Assembly: GCA_963989245.1 (NCBI GenBank)
Contig: OZ022339.1
Span: 13,826,244 to 13,890,243 of the forward strand
Source: Nansenia antarctica
Lineage: Eukaryota > Chordata > Actinopteri > Argentiniformes > Microstomatidae
Length of the DNA: 64,000 nucleotides
Direction of reading: 5' to 3'
The notes under the pieces are model-generated. The model ran no database searches, was not told the origin of the DNA, and saw only the letters and a program-made list of their open reading frames with translations. Of the stretch, positions 11,316 through 23,417 are shown one piece after another. Numbering within the stretch: the first letter of the stretch is position 1; every line of letters starts with the position of its first letter. Both the position numbers and the translations under genes were made by a program.

Positions 11316-14300
11316 ATATATATAACATATTCTACACTCAAACATGACATAATCATACTGAAATACACTCAATTTAACTGATAGGAGAGAGGGAGGAGGC
11401 GCCTGGTTGCAGCAGTGAATCACTGGGCTCTTTAAAGCAGATGAATACACATGTTTTATGCCACTTTTAACTAAATAATAAAGTGAACTCTTATTTTGAA
11501 CATGGTATGAAAAAAATGTTTTTTTTGAGTTGTCGAGCTACCTTTTTCGTGCCTCCCGTCATAGTTGACAGAGAAGACAAAGTGCTCCCATACATGGGAT
11601 TTAAATGACGAGGGAGGCATTTCGAGTTCTTCTCCGCCGAACAACGTAACATGATACACTTGGGCCGCGTTCGTAAATTCGCTTTGAGAGCGCCGGAGCG
11701 CACACTGGGTCCGACGTCATAAAGGGACCAAGTAATTTGATTGGACAAGAGGCGTTCCTTGAACGCTGATCAGATTCCAGAGCGGATTTACGAACGCAAA
11801 AAAAAAAAAAAACGAGTTTTTTTTTTTTTGCAATTGATCCGCGGTACACACGCGTTCCGAACCGTGGAGGGCGATCCGAACGGATCACGGAATTTCCGTG
11901 ATCCGTTACACCCCTATTGTGTATACATAGAAAATTAGGAATAAATACAATATTGATTTGGGTCCTGGCCCAAATTCAATTGTGCATCAATAGAGGACGC
12001 ATGTAAAAAAAAAGCAGGAATTGCTGATTAATTAGGGAACCATAATGTCCCAGCTAAGTGCCATTGGCAGAAAGACACAAATGCTGATGATGCAATTAGC
12101 CTGAGGGCCTTGCCTTGTTCCGCCCCAGCAATTTCTCGATGGTGTTGTTGACCACAGCAGTGTAAAACGAGGCCTGTTTGGCAGTGAGAGGGGCGTACAC
12201 AATGATCTCCTTTTTGGGCGGCACGTCCAACGTCACATCGGACTTCAGTCTCCTCAGCAGGAACGGTGTCAGAATCTGCAAACCGAGACATCCTGTTAGA
12301 TGAACAATTACAACAGGCAACGGACAGGCAACGGACAATCTGATTGCTGCCCATCTAAGCCGTTAACGGGCTACATCACTGACGGCGTCGTCTTCTCATG
12401 TGAACGGGGGGGTAGCCAGTCAGGGGACTAACCTGGTGAAGCATGTGCAGGATGCTGTGCTCTTGTTCGTTGGCAACAATGTTGTCCGCGTCGTCTTTGA
12501 TGGTGTCGATGTCAAACCACGACTCAAAGCTGTAGGAGAGAGAGTGCAAATATTAACGCGCGCACACACCAGCACCAATCTTTGCAGTGCTGTGAACAAA
12601 AAAACAAGAACATTACTTCTTACTATTCACTAAATTGCGAAGTATAAAATAACTGATTTCATTATATTACATTACCGGTAATGTAATAAAATTCCATGGT
12701 GGAATGTATTTGTTTGTTGGTTGGTTCACAGAGACATCCGTACCTTTTGAGGTCATCGAACACCTCGGGCAGGAGGAAGTTGAGCAGAGACCAGAGCTCG
12801 GACAGGTTGTTCTGCAGCGGCGTGCCGGTCAGCAGCAGCTTGTTGTCTGTGGGCAGCATCTTCAGCTCCCTCACCAGCCGGCAGTTCATGTTCTTGATCC
12901 TGTGGCCCTCGTCCACGATCAGGTATTTCCAATGGAAACGCTGTGTGTGTGTGTGTTTGGGGGGGGGTCATCATTAAAAGGCTGTGCTGTGAGAACTAAA
13001 AACCAACAATTTCTCTCTCTCTTTTTTTTAAATAACTTTATAAATTCCAACCACCATAGATGACCATGAGAGACAGAGAGAGAGGCCCACCTGCAGATAT
13101 CTTCTGTCAATCATGGCTATCTCAAAGGAGGTGATCACCACAGGAAACATGTTGAGGGACCCCTGGGGCTTGCGGATTGACTTCAATATCTTCAGTCTAT
13201 CCTTCTGGGGACCGTGGTACAGCTGCACTGAAATCTGATCACACGACATGGGGCAGAAAAAGCCTTTAGGTAAAGAGTAAACAGTCATAGATGTCAGCTC
13301 AAATCAGGCAGTGATTGTAAATTAGGGGAAAATGTACAGTAGGACATTTTGCACGAGTGGTTTGATGTCAAGTTACCATACACTGTGTACCATGGGGCAT
13401 CCACTTGCATTATGTCTTTACAATAGTATTTCAAACTATTGTACCTCTGGGGCGAATTTTTCGAACTCGCTGATCCAGTTGGACACAGTGGACAGGGGGG
13501 CGACCACCAGGAAGGGACCCATGACCTTCTTCTCGACCATCATTGCCACGTGGCCGATGCACTGAATGGTCTTCCCCAGACCCATCTCATCAGCCAGGAT
13601 CCCATTGATCCCGTTCTCCCACAACATCTGCGCACACACACACACACACACGGTTAAAAGAGCAAATGACTCCCTTTCGGCTTCGATTCAATAAGCAAGC
13701 AATAGGCATAATCAAAAGGACTTTCACTCACCCTAAGCCACTCGAGGCCCTCTATCTGGTAGCATCTCATGACACCTCCAGTAAAGAGTTTGGGCTGCTT
13801 GGCAGGCACGGGCTGGCCGTTCACCTTCCTGTCTGGGTCCAGCTTGGCACGGTCTCTCACAGCCTCCGACAGGCGTCTCTGGATGTCTGTGTTCGAGTCG
13901 CTCATCATCTCTATATCCTTGACTTCCAGCTTTATGTGGCTGGGGATCTCCTCCTCCTGTTCGAGAAGAGGGAGAGCTCAGAAGGTGAGGATCTAGGACA
14001 TCAAAAGCCAGGCTGTGTTTTCATTTCAGCTTCAAGTTTATTTTGGGTTAAGAGTTAAATGGATGGTTCAGCCTTTTTTTATGTTTAGGTGAAATCTCAT
14101 CTTACAGAGTTATCCTCATAGGTAGGACAGTAGAAAACGTCATACAGGATTCCACTACTGGCCTATGAGGACAACTGATACTATGAGAACCGATGATATT
14201 TCACCTAAACATGAATATAGGCTGAACCATCCCTTTATGGTGGTTCAGGCTATAAAATAGGCTGAAAACTATATAATGTATCCCTTACATTGTGATTACA

Positions 14301-17300
14301 ATTCCTTACCTCTTCCTCTTGCTCCACTTTAGCTATTTTGGCCTTAGACATAATTTCCTGAAACACAAAAACATGCAAAAAAGTAAATCAAAATGAAACT
14401 ATTAACTAGGCCCATTTGCCCCATTTCAAAGTATGTTAGCCTACCTCTTCAGACTTGACATCGGCAGTGTTGTAATCTTCCTCACGCCCACGCTTCTTTC
14501 TGTCGACTTGAAAACAGAGAAGAAATAAATGAGCAAGACATTTTTCGCAACAGCCTTATGCTAAATCCAACACAGCACATGATTAAATGGTTATGGAGGT
14601 CAGTGTTTCCCCTAGGTTTGCTGCCTTGGGGGGGTGGCATTGGACCGTGGCATGGACCCCCCCCTCGCCCAGGGGGTAAGACCCTGTGACATACCAGCGT
14701 CATGTCCAGGGGTGTACTTGTACATTAAGCCGCCTCACGCTACGGAAACAGGAGATAGGCTCCTGCCCTATGGGCCAGAGTATTTATAATCTAATAAGAG
14801 GTATAAATTGATCCATATTAACATAATTATAATTGAATATTGGATTGCTGTGGGCAATCCAGTCAGATGATGTCATTTTGACTTTACTCTCACCTGAAAG
14901 AAAATTGTATGTCCAACTATAAAAAAACAGACATTTCCAATGCTTCAATCCACTGTCCATGTACTGTAAATATGCCATTATGGTATTACCATGAAGCCCA
15001 ATTCTAGCAGACTAAGAAAGATTGTATATCTACTTTAAGTAAAATAATAAAGTGCATCCAGGTAGCTCTTTAGCTGGCAAGTGTGCAGCAGACTAACTGA
15101 TCTCATCACCTCTGAGCTAGCTAGCTTGCTAGTTCTTCTTGCTAGTTCTTTTACACCATGGAACTATAATCAGACACTTTCTAGTCACAATAATAACGAC
15201 CAATTTTAACCAACTTTCTCTGTCAGAACACTCAGCAAGTATATTATCTAACGTTTCAACTTGCTTACTTTCCATCTGCAGACATCTCACTCTGCAAAAA
15301 CTCTCGCGTCGTGCGCGCACACTTGTCTCGCACACACTCGTCTCGCACACAATCTTGTATTATTCTCCAGCGCTGGCACAGCACGAAGTGTGGAGATATG
15401 TCTGGCTATGCGAGACTACTGGCGGACTAACGTTACCAACGAGCCCATGGGCTTGCCACTCGCCAGATTCGGGTTGGGTGCGTTTAACTATAATTTTAGC
15501 CTGCTTGTCAGATGTTTGGTGTCTATGTCCGTAATAATTCCTCTTTCTTGGGGAGGCGGGGGGACACTGGAGGTAATGTAAAAGACAGGAGTGCTGTTTT
15601 GCTTACCTTTCATAACACGTTTGCCAGCAACCTGTGACAAGAGAGTTTGATAAGGTGAGTGACTAGGAAGCTAAAACGTTTACAGATGATAATTACAGAC
15701 TTAACAAGTAGTAACTCACCTTATTTTCCAGTTTCTCATTCCTATCTTTTTCCTGAATTTGTGGGAATAAAACCATACAATTAGACACCAAGTATGTACA
15801 CTACATGACACACTGCTCCATCCTTCTCATATTCATCAGGTTGATTTGAATTTGGATGGAAACATGCAATCAAATGCAAGTCAGAAAGCAATTATCTGCT
15901 ACGGGTAGAGGGGGCCTCTAAACAAATATGACAGAGAGGGATTAAGGCAGTGACTACATTCCAATGCTAATTCCAATGTGTACTCCTTCCAGTCAAGAGA
16001 TAGAGCCTCTATACAACAACTTTTGATAAACTCATGTTACATGTAGCTACTAATATCCACCCCACTTGTACTAAACAGTAACTTCTGATGTACTCATATT
16101 ACATGTAACTACTAACATCCCCCCCACCACTTGTACTAGACAATAATCTGAATTTACCTCCTCCTGCTGTTGCTCCATCTTGGTAAGGAGGAATTTGGAA
16201 AATATGTTACTCTTCTCCAGCAAGTTTTGCAGTTTCCTGAACCGCAATTCACGAGATTCCTTCTCCTCAGACACAGATGCCTAATAAACAATAAACATAA
16301 CACAATCTTAGTAGGTAGGTCAAACCCCTTTTGACAATTTCTGGGAAATTACAGTTAAACTGTAAAATCATGATGTATTTTGGTATTTAACAATAGATAA
16401 ATATATATATAGAGAGATATACAGTAAAATTAACAGACTTCAAACATCAGTGGCCATATCATGTTTCATTAGCTTCCATTTACGTTAAAAAAAACACCAG
16501 AAAACCGCTGATGCAACAAAACCTTTTTTAAAAACCTAGTGGCCAACCGGTTGGAATTTCTATTGAAGCAGTCTCTCTGGAATGAATGGACATTGTTGAT
16601 ACCATTTATCAAGCCATTCCATCTTTTCCTTTCAAGAGCATTATCCCCCCATATGGCCATGTATTACTTATTATATTTTGAAATATCAACTAAAAATTAT
16701 TTGCATTACAGAGGCATTAGATTCTGCATGCACATTGGGATTATCTTCAATAGCAGCATTTTACATTTACATTTTAACCATAGCAGACTTTTATTCAAAG
16801 CGATTTACAATTAGAGATTACTGACAGGGACTGCCTTTAGATCAAATAGAGTAGAGTACAGTCATAGTACAGAGGTACTGTCTACTTTAAGATCATGAAT
16901 GAAAAATAAAGGTGCATAAAGGTCACAGTAAAACTATATGTTCACCCCTTAATCATCCCGACAGGCTATTTTCGAACCCAACTCGTCCCCATTGGGATAG
17001 TGTTGTGGCCAGAAGGTTTGACCACGCTAATCTACGCTCAAGTGCAGTAGCCTAATGACAACTGTCTACACAAACACACCCTACTACACCTGCAATTAGA
17101 TGTCATGGGATTAATTAATAGGGTTGAATTTGAACAAAGAAAAAACCTTTTCTATCATCTCTTGTTTCACTCGCTCCTCCATCAACTGCTTCTCCTCTTC
17201 CTCCATCTCCTTAGTGAGAACGAGAACTTTAGGGACTCCATCTTCCGTCTTCACACTGGCTGCAGCTAGATTCACACGTATGGTAGACAAACCTGACGTT

Positions 17301-17943
17301 AGAAGAAAACGAACACTTTCATCCCATTCATAACTTTTAAAATATCGTCAGCTTAGAACTATAAGGTTCTATCTCCGTTTAGGGCAGTTCAGAGATATTG
17401 AGCGTCAAAGTTTTTACATCCCATTATGTTTTGTGAGATGGAACCTTTGTATTTTATGAATTACTGACTAAAAAATGTCAACATTTAAAAAAACAATAAC
17501 ACCACACAGGCATTAATAAACACCTAATGGATCAGATTATGTTTAAAAAAAACACTCAATTTTGACAAAAATGGAGATAGAACCTTATAATTCTAACGTC
17601 ACGATATGTCAACAGCCCTACCTGCGTCAGGCACGGTGGTCTCCTCCATCGCTGTACCCTGCGGTCCCTCAGACTCGTCAGGCTCGGGACATTGAGGAGA
17701 CACGCTGCGTGTTCCTTCCTTCGAGCTAGTTATAACATAACATAACATAACAAGCTGTTAATATTTCACACATTTGCTAAGTTAGACGGACGGTCGACAC
17801 ATATCACGGTAATAACGTCGATAGCGAGTTACCACAGACAAGTTCTCACAAGTCTGCTAGCTAGTCGGCTAACAGCTGCAGCGAGGCTCGCACAAAGCAG
17901 AGTAGCAGACATTTGAAAAACATAACAGAACTTACCAACTCAT
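7205..17943 (-). CDS. hells: Lymphoid-specific helicase HELLS/LSH (SNF2-family chromatin remodeller), 23 exons, complete
   Basis: Minus-strand coding exons: 17936-17943, 17622-17725, 17147-17292, 16158-16280, 15720-15752, 15607-15631, 14445-14506, 14310-14357, 13732-13956, 13445-13627, 13091-13234, 12744-12940, 12433-12529, 12114-12275, 10815-10948, 10469-10613, 10045-10128, 9714-9833, 9397-9513, 8428-8587, 8178-8274, 7467-7543, 7205-7293. They total 2580 nt and join in frame to 859 residues (human about 838). The N-terminus is acidic and coiled (EKSNIFSKFLLTKMEQQQ). Walker A DEMGLGKT has Lys277, motif II DEGH is at 377-380, and motif III is LLTGTPLQNN. In the C-terminal lobe, motif V is AGGLGINLTSADTVIIFDSDW minus its last residue, and motif VI QDRCHRIGQ has Arg730 and Arg733. 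LSH remodels nucleosomes in the nucleus to allow DNA methylation of repeats, with CDCA7 as partner. Intron 14 has a GC donor. Confidence 0.96.
8870..9310 (+). other. Unassigned segment in hells intron 19 with a 64-codon open frame (9107-9301)
   Basis: The frame starts MAGVGKFLISDS in a good initiation context (ACAATGG) and ends FLFWGVA. Just upstream is a low-complexity stretch of TGACTGAC-type repeats (9058-9105). I recognise no domain. It could be the truncated 5' end of a mobile element or chance. Confidence 0.25.
11239..11326. repeat. (TA)n microsatellite inside the hAT element
   Basis: Near-pure TA/TACA dinucleotide run, self-complementary and able to form a cruciform. Confidence 0.95.
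11667..11797. mobile_element. 131-bp MITE, copy 2 (related to 4756-4873)
   Basis: It has the same GCGTTCGTAAATTCGCT ends, inverted at the right end with one change, and shares the interior CGTCATAAAGGGACCAAGTA and the bases after it. It lies within the hAT element at 11048-11916. The right end abuts an A14 tract. Confidence 0.8.
12112..12114 (-). other. GC splice donor of hells intron 14
   Basis: The exon ends AACAAG and the intron begins GCAAGG. No GT donor in frame precedes the stop codon just downstream. Joining here to the TTTCAG acceptor at 10949 keeps the LSH reading frame (…GRNK then EEAPVEL). AG|GCAAG is the usual context of the minority GC-AG introns handled by the major spliceosome. 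Confidence 0.85.
12665..12688. repeat. Perfect 24-bp palindrome in hells intron 12
   Basis: The sequence is self-complementary outward from CCGG at its centre: TATTACATTACC and its inverse. No known element was recognised around it. Confidence 0.9.
14055..14237. mobile_element. 183-bp MITE with ~45-bp terminal inverted repeats
   Basis: The left end TTAAATGGATGGTTCAGCC plus ATGTTTAGGTGAAAT is matched in inverse by the right end (ATTTCACCTAAACAT, GGCTGAACCATCC, CTTTA). TTAA-like ends and the (A)GGGATGGTTCA start resemble abundant fish MITEs. It lies in hells intron 8, and its hairpin covers nearly the whole element. Confidence 0.85.
14601..15567. mobile_element. hAT-like element in hells intron 6
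   Basis: It begins CAGTGTTTCCCC, and the right end reads GGGGGGACAC followed by TG. Both flanks carry TGGAGGT (14594-14600 and 15568-15574), consistent with a hAT-type duplication of 7-8 bp. There is no transposase frame. Ends are assigned by eye. Confidence 0.6.
16755..16850 (-). repeat. L2/SINE tail fragment in hells intron 3
   Basis: Reads TTTACATTTACATTTTAACC then ATAGCAGACTTTTATTCAAA and GCGATTTACAATTAGAGATT, a diverged relative of the tail at 3505 and of the SINE-like unit at 30826. Confidence 0.5.
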
Positions 17944-18412
17944 GTTTGACAACTGAAACACTCGGTCGCTAGGTATTACGCTGCAAATACCTGTCGAATA
18001 ATGCTCTTATTGAAGCAGTAGATGTCGTTAGTTATAGTTATATAGTTATATATTTTCTGCATACAATGGCATCAACTCGCTTACTAACAGCACATTGCCT
18101 CAGTCGACTGCCTGCACGCACTGACCTGTAGAGGTGGGGCTTCAAGAATTCCCGCCAATGAAGTGGAAGAAACCAAACAAATGGATTAGGGGTGTCGATC
18201 TTTTTGCAGTATATATATATATAGCTTTATTTTTGGAGCGGGTGTTGTTCGGTTGCGGATAGATAGATATCTTTAACAGTATTATGTACAGGATAAAACT
18301 ATATTTTTGTAATAGTGCATTCAAATAAAATATTCAACCAATACATTAACCATACACCCCTATGAGGATCATATATCTAAAATCCATGTAGTTTCCTGTA
18401 ATTTCCCGCGAA
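17944..18412 (-). promoter_or_regulatory. Candidate hells promoter with E2F-like and CCAAT sites
   Basis: Upstream of the hells ATG are TTCCCGCCAA at 18149-18158, which overlaps a CCAAT box, and TTTCCCGCGAA at 18402-18412, a close match to the E2F consensus. HELLS is a known proliferation-linked E2F target, so the sites fit. The transcription start cannot be placed from sequence. The first coding exon holds only 8 coding bases. Confidence 0.55.
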
Positions 18413-19226
18413 TCAGAGGTTATAGAAGCTCCTCCTATCTCTGTCTAAGTTATTCAACTAGAATCATACCTAGATAGATATAAAAGTGACTCAGGACACT
18501 GAACATGATGTAATTTTTGCATGTAATGTCGTGCTGTAAAGCAATATGGTTGACGACTTTGGTTCAGTGCTTTGTTTCCTTAGCTACATTAAGGACTGTA
18601 GCTAACTATTTTACCTCTTAGCAAAATGTAATTCAGAATGTCAATTTTCGAATTAAACGAATAAACGAATCTTTTTAGTTGTTGTTATCCATAAGAAGAA
18701 AATGAGATCGAACATTAGTTCTAGATAAATGTTATTTGACATTCAGCAAATAAGAAAGCTGAAAAAACGATTAATACATTTTAAGGTATTTGTGTAATGC
18801 GTTGTTGGACTCCTACTGTTATGTTTGTGTATAACCTACTTCTGTCGTGTGTGTTTGTTGTAAAGGAAATGTTATCGTTATCGTTTTCTACTGTAGGTGT
18901 CTATGTCATGTTTCTTTTCACCACAAGATGGGAGAAGACCGCTATTATTCGTATGGACAATTCAAATACATCTGATTTATTGATTTACATGATGTTATGA
19001 TAATGTATATAATCTTTTTTCACAAATACGTTTTGATGGATTTTAATGGGCTAGAGTCGAATATGAAGAGCATATGCCTGCTGTGGAATTAAAACCTGTT
19101 CTAAGGCAGCAAGCTCTAATTTTGCGTCCTATGTTCGAACTGAGACTCATACACATTTTTGGGTATCTGATTCTGACCACCTGTAGTAGAAACTAGTTAA
19201 CCCAATTATTGTTGCACTGAAGCAGG
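18413..19226. other. Non-coding spacer, no feature seen
   Basis: AT-rich sequence without recognisable exons or repeats. The short frames here lack any motif. Confidence 0.6.
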
Positions 19227-20130
19227 TGGTTGATTGACTGTGTGTCCCCTTGTCTAAATGTAAGGGGTATGCTATGGTTGTCTAGTGGTGATGTTAGGAC
19301 TGACTGTGTGTACCCTTGTCTAAATGTAAGAGGTATCCTATGGTTGTCTAGTGGTGATGTTAGGATTGACTATGTGTACCCTTGTCTAAATGTAAGGGGT
19401 CTCCTATGGTTGTCTAGTGGTGATGTTAGGATTGACTGTGTGTACCCTTGTCTAAATGTAAGGGGTCTCCTATGGTTGTGTAGTGGTGATGTTAGGATTG
19501 ACTGTGTCCCCTTGTCTAAATGTAAGAGGTATCCTATGGTTGTCTAGTGGTGATGTTAGGATTGACTATGTGTCCCCTTGTCTAAATGTAAGAGGTATCC
19601 TATGGTTGTCTAGTGATGATGTTAGGATTGACTGTGTGTACCCTTGTCTAAATGTAAGAGGTATCCTATGGTTGTCTAGTGGTGATGTTAGGATTGACTA
19701 TGTGTACCCTTGTCTAAATGTAAGGGGTATCCTATGGTTGTCTAGTGGTGATGTTAGGATTGACTGTGTGTACCCTTGTCTAAATGTAAGAGGTATCCTA
19801 TGGTTGTCTAGTGGTGATGTTAGGATTGACTATGTGTACCCTTGTCTAAATGTAAGAGGTATCCTATGGTTGTCTAGTGGTGATGTTAGGATTGACTGTG
19901 TGTACCCTTGTCTAAATGTAAGAGGTATCCTATGGTTGTCTAGTGGTGATGTTAGGATTGACTGTGTGTACCCTTGTCTAAATGTAAGAGGTATCCTATG
20001 GTTGTCTAGTGGTGATGTTAGGACTGACTGTGTGTACCCTTGTCTAAATGTAAGGGGTCTCCTATGGTTGTCTAGTGGTGATGTTAGGATTGACTGTGTC
20101 TACCCTAGTCTAAATGTAAGGGGTATGGTT
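19227..20130. repeat. 66-bp minisatellite, 14 copies
   Basis: The motif GTCTAAATGTAAG recurs every 66 bp from 19252 to 20107, with a single 63-bp step at 19450-19513. Because the period is a multiple of three it produces long repetitive open frames (up to 273 codons, unit ending LNVRGILWLSSGDVR). These have no start context or domain and I do not call them coding. Confidence 0.95.
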
Positions 20131-20903
20131 TGTGGACGGTGGGGGGGGGGGGAGGACGGCCCGGGGGCGTGCGGGGGATATCCCTTATCTTCGGGAAAAT
20201 ATCCCTTATTTTCAAATCCCAATGTTGACAGGTATGATGTACATAATATGTACACAATTACCATAGCCTATAAACAGAGAATCTCTACTTTAACCTCACA
20301 GTAATTGTTTGATTTTTACACAGACAGTGTAAAAGAATTATGAATCTGTCGTACATTGGCTGCTGCTTTCCTGCTCCTTACATTCCTGGGTGTTGATCTT
20401 ACACTCAGCCAGCCGTGTTGTGAAAATCTGTGGTGAGAATGTTCACAAAAGCACTTGTCTAAAAAGTTGTTGTTTTTTGTCAGTATTTGGTGCAACTATG
20501 TTTTTATGAACACTAATATTGCTCAATCAAGGTAGCCCACTGAACATTGAACAACAAACAAGCTCTTGTTGGATATCTGAGGGAAAGAAAGGTCAATAAG
20601 GATATATTTTGTGATTTTACACAGGCTTTGAAAGATCTATTGCAGTTCAGTACTGCATTGAACCATTAGACCATTTGTAAGCTATCAGAAATACATAACC
20701 ACCCACTTCACCGTATATCCATATCTCTGAGTCACCCCCACATGTAAAGATGATAACAGTGAAACAATGAAGAACAATATCGAACCCGAGAATGACTCGA
20801 GGTTTGGACTTACATCACATTCAACTTTTTAAGTTTATTGGTAAATATAATAATTTTAATATACAGCTCTGGAAAAAAAGCTCAGCTATGTGAAGGTCTG
20901 GTA
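20131..20903. other. Spacer between two minisatellites
   Basis: A short G-run (20142-20155) adjoins the array. Otherwise there is unremarkable AT-rich sequence with no gene. Confidence 0.6.
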
Positions 20904-21440
20904 GAGAGCATGCCAAGAGTCCTCAGTGTTACAGTGAGTCTACCAGAGTCCTCAGTGTTACAGTGAGTCCTCCAGTGTTCTCAGTGTCACAGTGAGTCCT
21001 CCAGTGTTCTCAGTGTTACAGTGAGTCTACCAGTGTTCTCAGTGTTACAGTGAGTCCTCCAGTGTTCTCAGTGTTACAGTGAGTCTACCAGTGTTCTCAG
21101 TTTTACAGTGAGTCCTCCAGTGTTCTCAGTGTTACAGTGAGTCCTCCAGTGTTCTCAGTGTTACAGTGAGTCACCAGTGTTCTCAGTGTTACAGTGAGTC
21201 CTCCAGTGTTCTCAGTGTTACAGTGAGTCACCAGTGTTCTCAGTGTCACAGTGAGTCCTCCAGTGTTCTCAGTGTTACAGTGAGTCTACCAGAGTCCTCA
21301 GTGTTACAGTGAGTCCTCCAGTGTTTTCAGTTTTACAGAGAGTCCACCAGTGTTCTCAGTGTTACAGTGAGTCCACCAGTGTTCTCAGTGTTACAGTGAG
21401 TCCTCCAGTGTTCTCAGTGTTACAGTGAGTCCTCCAGTGT
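20904..21440. repeat. ~29-bp minisatellite, about 18 copies
   Basis: The unit is TTCTCAGTGTTACAGTGAGT plus CCTCCAGTG, with CTACC, CCACC and shorter CACC variants that shift the period between 26 and 29 bp. Confidence 0.95.
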
Positions 21441-23216
21441 CCTCTGTGTTATTTACTTCCACCAGTGTCATTGTTCCTCCCTCTTTCTACATTGTTATTG
21501 TCACCCTGCCCACAACCAAGAGAACAACATGAAATGACTTGTCTGGGTCTTTGTTGCGACCACATCAAGGCTGTCCCCTCTCATCATGAATCTTAAGGGT
21601 ATTCCATTGACTCAACCAAAGTAAGTATGGATGTACATACTGTCTGAGAGTCAAACTGGCTCAAAGTAGTGGGGAAACCGTGGCAAATGTGACAATGATG
21701 ATGCCAAGTTGTGAGAATACAGTGTCTCATCTTGTCATTCAGGGTGTCCTTGGAGTTATATCTTGATCATGTACTGCAATATAAATGTATCTCATTAAGT
21801 TCAAGATTAGTTCAAAATGCCTTGTCAGGTCCCAGAGAAATAAGAACAGAACAGTATCTTCATGGGTTCTAGAACCTGTGGACTAAAATTCCAAATCAAA
21901 ACACTCTTACTGTATATCAGTGGAGTTTTATTTGTCTTCAGCAGTTCAAATAAATACCACACTTGAACTGGAAATTCACCAAACAATGATAGATAAGCAA
22001 ACTAGATACTATTTCTTTGAAGAATACATTCATTCGTGTAGGACCTATTGAGTTAATAGCAACCAACATTTTGAGCGGGATGACCATAAGCTTGTCACTT
22101 AAACCAGATGCAGGTGTGAAAGAGATTATCCTAACTGCAAGGGTGTTTCTAGGACTAGAGGACATAGAGCCTATACCACTCAGTTCCACACATACTCAAT
22201 AAAGCAACACAGATTTAAACCAATTAGGCCATCATTTCCCAGATTTTTTTTTCTATAAATCTAGTGCCTTTCACTTTCAATGCTGAGCACAGCTAAACTT
22301 GTCAGCCTATCATTTGTCATTGTGGAGCGCAGGTGATTTGAACGTAGAAAAGCTGTGCCCACAGTGGTGAGTCACCACTGAGGATTAGTCCAAATATAGA
22401 ACTCCAAATATAAATGAGGACTATATTTCGGTTTATCAGCTTGTTCTTCAAGCAAGGACCCGTATTGTATGCATGTACTGCTAATATCAATGTTTCCATT
22501 ATATTAAAATCCTATGAAGCTTAGTGAATACTGTTGTATAGGGTTTATGTGTGTGGATCAGGGACAAATCCTAATTCTAGGGTGCTGCGGTTAGGGATTA
22601 ATTGTAACCCCTTTGATCGTGCCTTGGGTCTCCTATAAACATTTCCCAGGGTCAGTCAGTCCCCAAATGGCATCCAAAACATGGTCTTGTTTCGTTTAAG
22701 CATACCACTACCCCGTGGTAAATTAATCACCCAAAACAACAGATGGTCTGCCCCAAGGACAATGTCGACAAAACTGTTCTGTTCTGAAAAAGTTACTTAT
22801 GCCTTCCGGCTGCGTTCGAGAACGTTTTTTACTCGGAGTCGGAATCGATTCTGTTCCAAATTTGACTGACCAAAATTCGTGAGCGTCTCCTCTCCTTTTT
22901 CTGGACTCCAACAATTGGTGCCATGACCCAGATAGAAGCAAGACGTTGTCTGACCATCCCAGCACATCCCAGCACAATGAAAATATTTGACCATGCTAAA
23001 AAATCTCTAACATAGCTTTATTAACTAATATCCTATGGAGCTTTATTAACATAGCTTTATTAACTAGTATCCTATGCAGCTTTCAATACAAACTTTCTAT
23101 GTTTGTCCCCAGACAGCTTTGTTGTCATGGTAATCTTTGATCTCTATCAGAGGACATCAGGACAAAAGTGTTAGATGAGGTAGGAGGACTGTTCTAAGCT
23201 TGAGATGCAAAGTGCA
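21441..23216. other. Spacer without a supported gene
   Basis: It holds a 61-codon plus-strand frame at 22017-22202 (starts MKNTFIRVGP, ends LSSTHTQ) followed at once by AATAAA (22198). The overlapping minus-strand frame is also open. No splice signals or domain were recognised, so no gene is called. Confidence 0.5.
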
Positions 23217-23417
23217 AGCACCAGAGTGGCCAGGGGCACCAGAGTGGCCAGGGGCACCAGAGTGGCCAGGGGCACCAGAGTGGCCAGGGGCACCAGAGTG
23301 GCACCAGAGTGGCCAGGGGCACCAGAGTGGCCAGGGGCACCAGAGTGGCCAGGGGCACCAGAGTGGCCAGGGGCACCAGAGTGGCCAGGGGCACCAGAGT
23401 GGCACCAGAGTGGCAAA
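23217..23417. repeat. 18-bp minisatellite, ~11 copies
   Basis: The unit is GGGGCACCAGAGTGGCCA, with two shortened units lacking the GGCCAGGG part. The GC-rich array gives open Gly/Ala/Pro frames on both strands that are artefacts. Confidence 0.95.

Larger units (their letters stand above)
11048..11916. mobile_element. hAT-family non-autonomous transposon with 8-bp target duplication
   Basis: Ends TAGGGGTGTAACGGATCAC and its inverse GTGATCCGTTACACCCCTA are perfect over 19 bp. The element is flanked by identical 8-mers TTGTGTAT at 11040-11047 and 11917-11924, diagnostic of hAT transposition. It sits in hells intron 14 and contains a TA microsatellite and a nested MITE. No transposase is seen. 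Confidence 0.92.

Noticed and set aside
19230..20304. 105- and 273-codon repetitive frames
   Set aside because: They result from a 66-bp tandem repeat whose period is a multiple of three.
21938..22202. Overlapping open frames on both strands next to AATAAA
   Set aside because: No domain, splice sites or start context; kept only as a note in the spacer entry.
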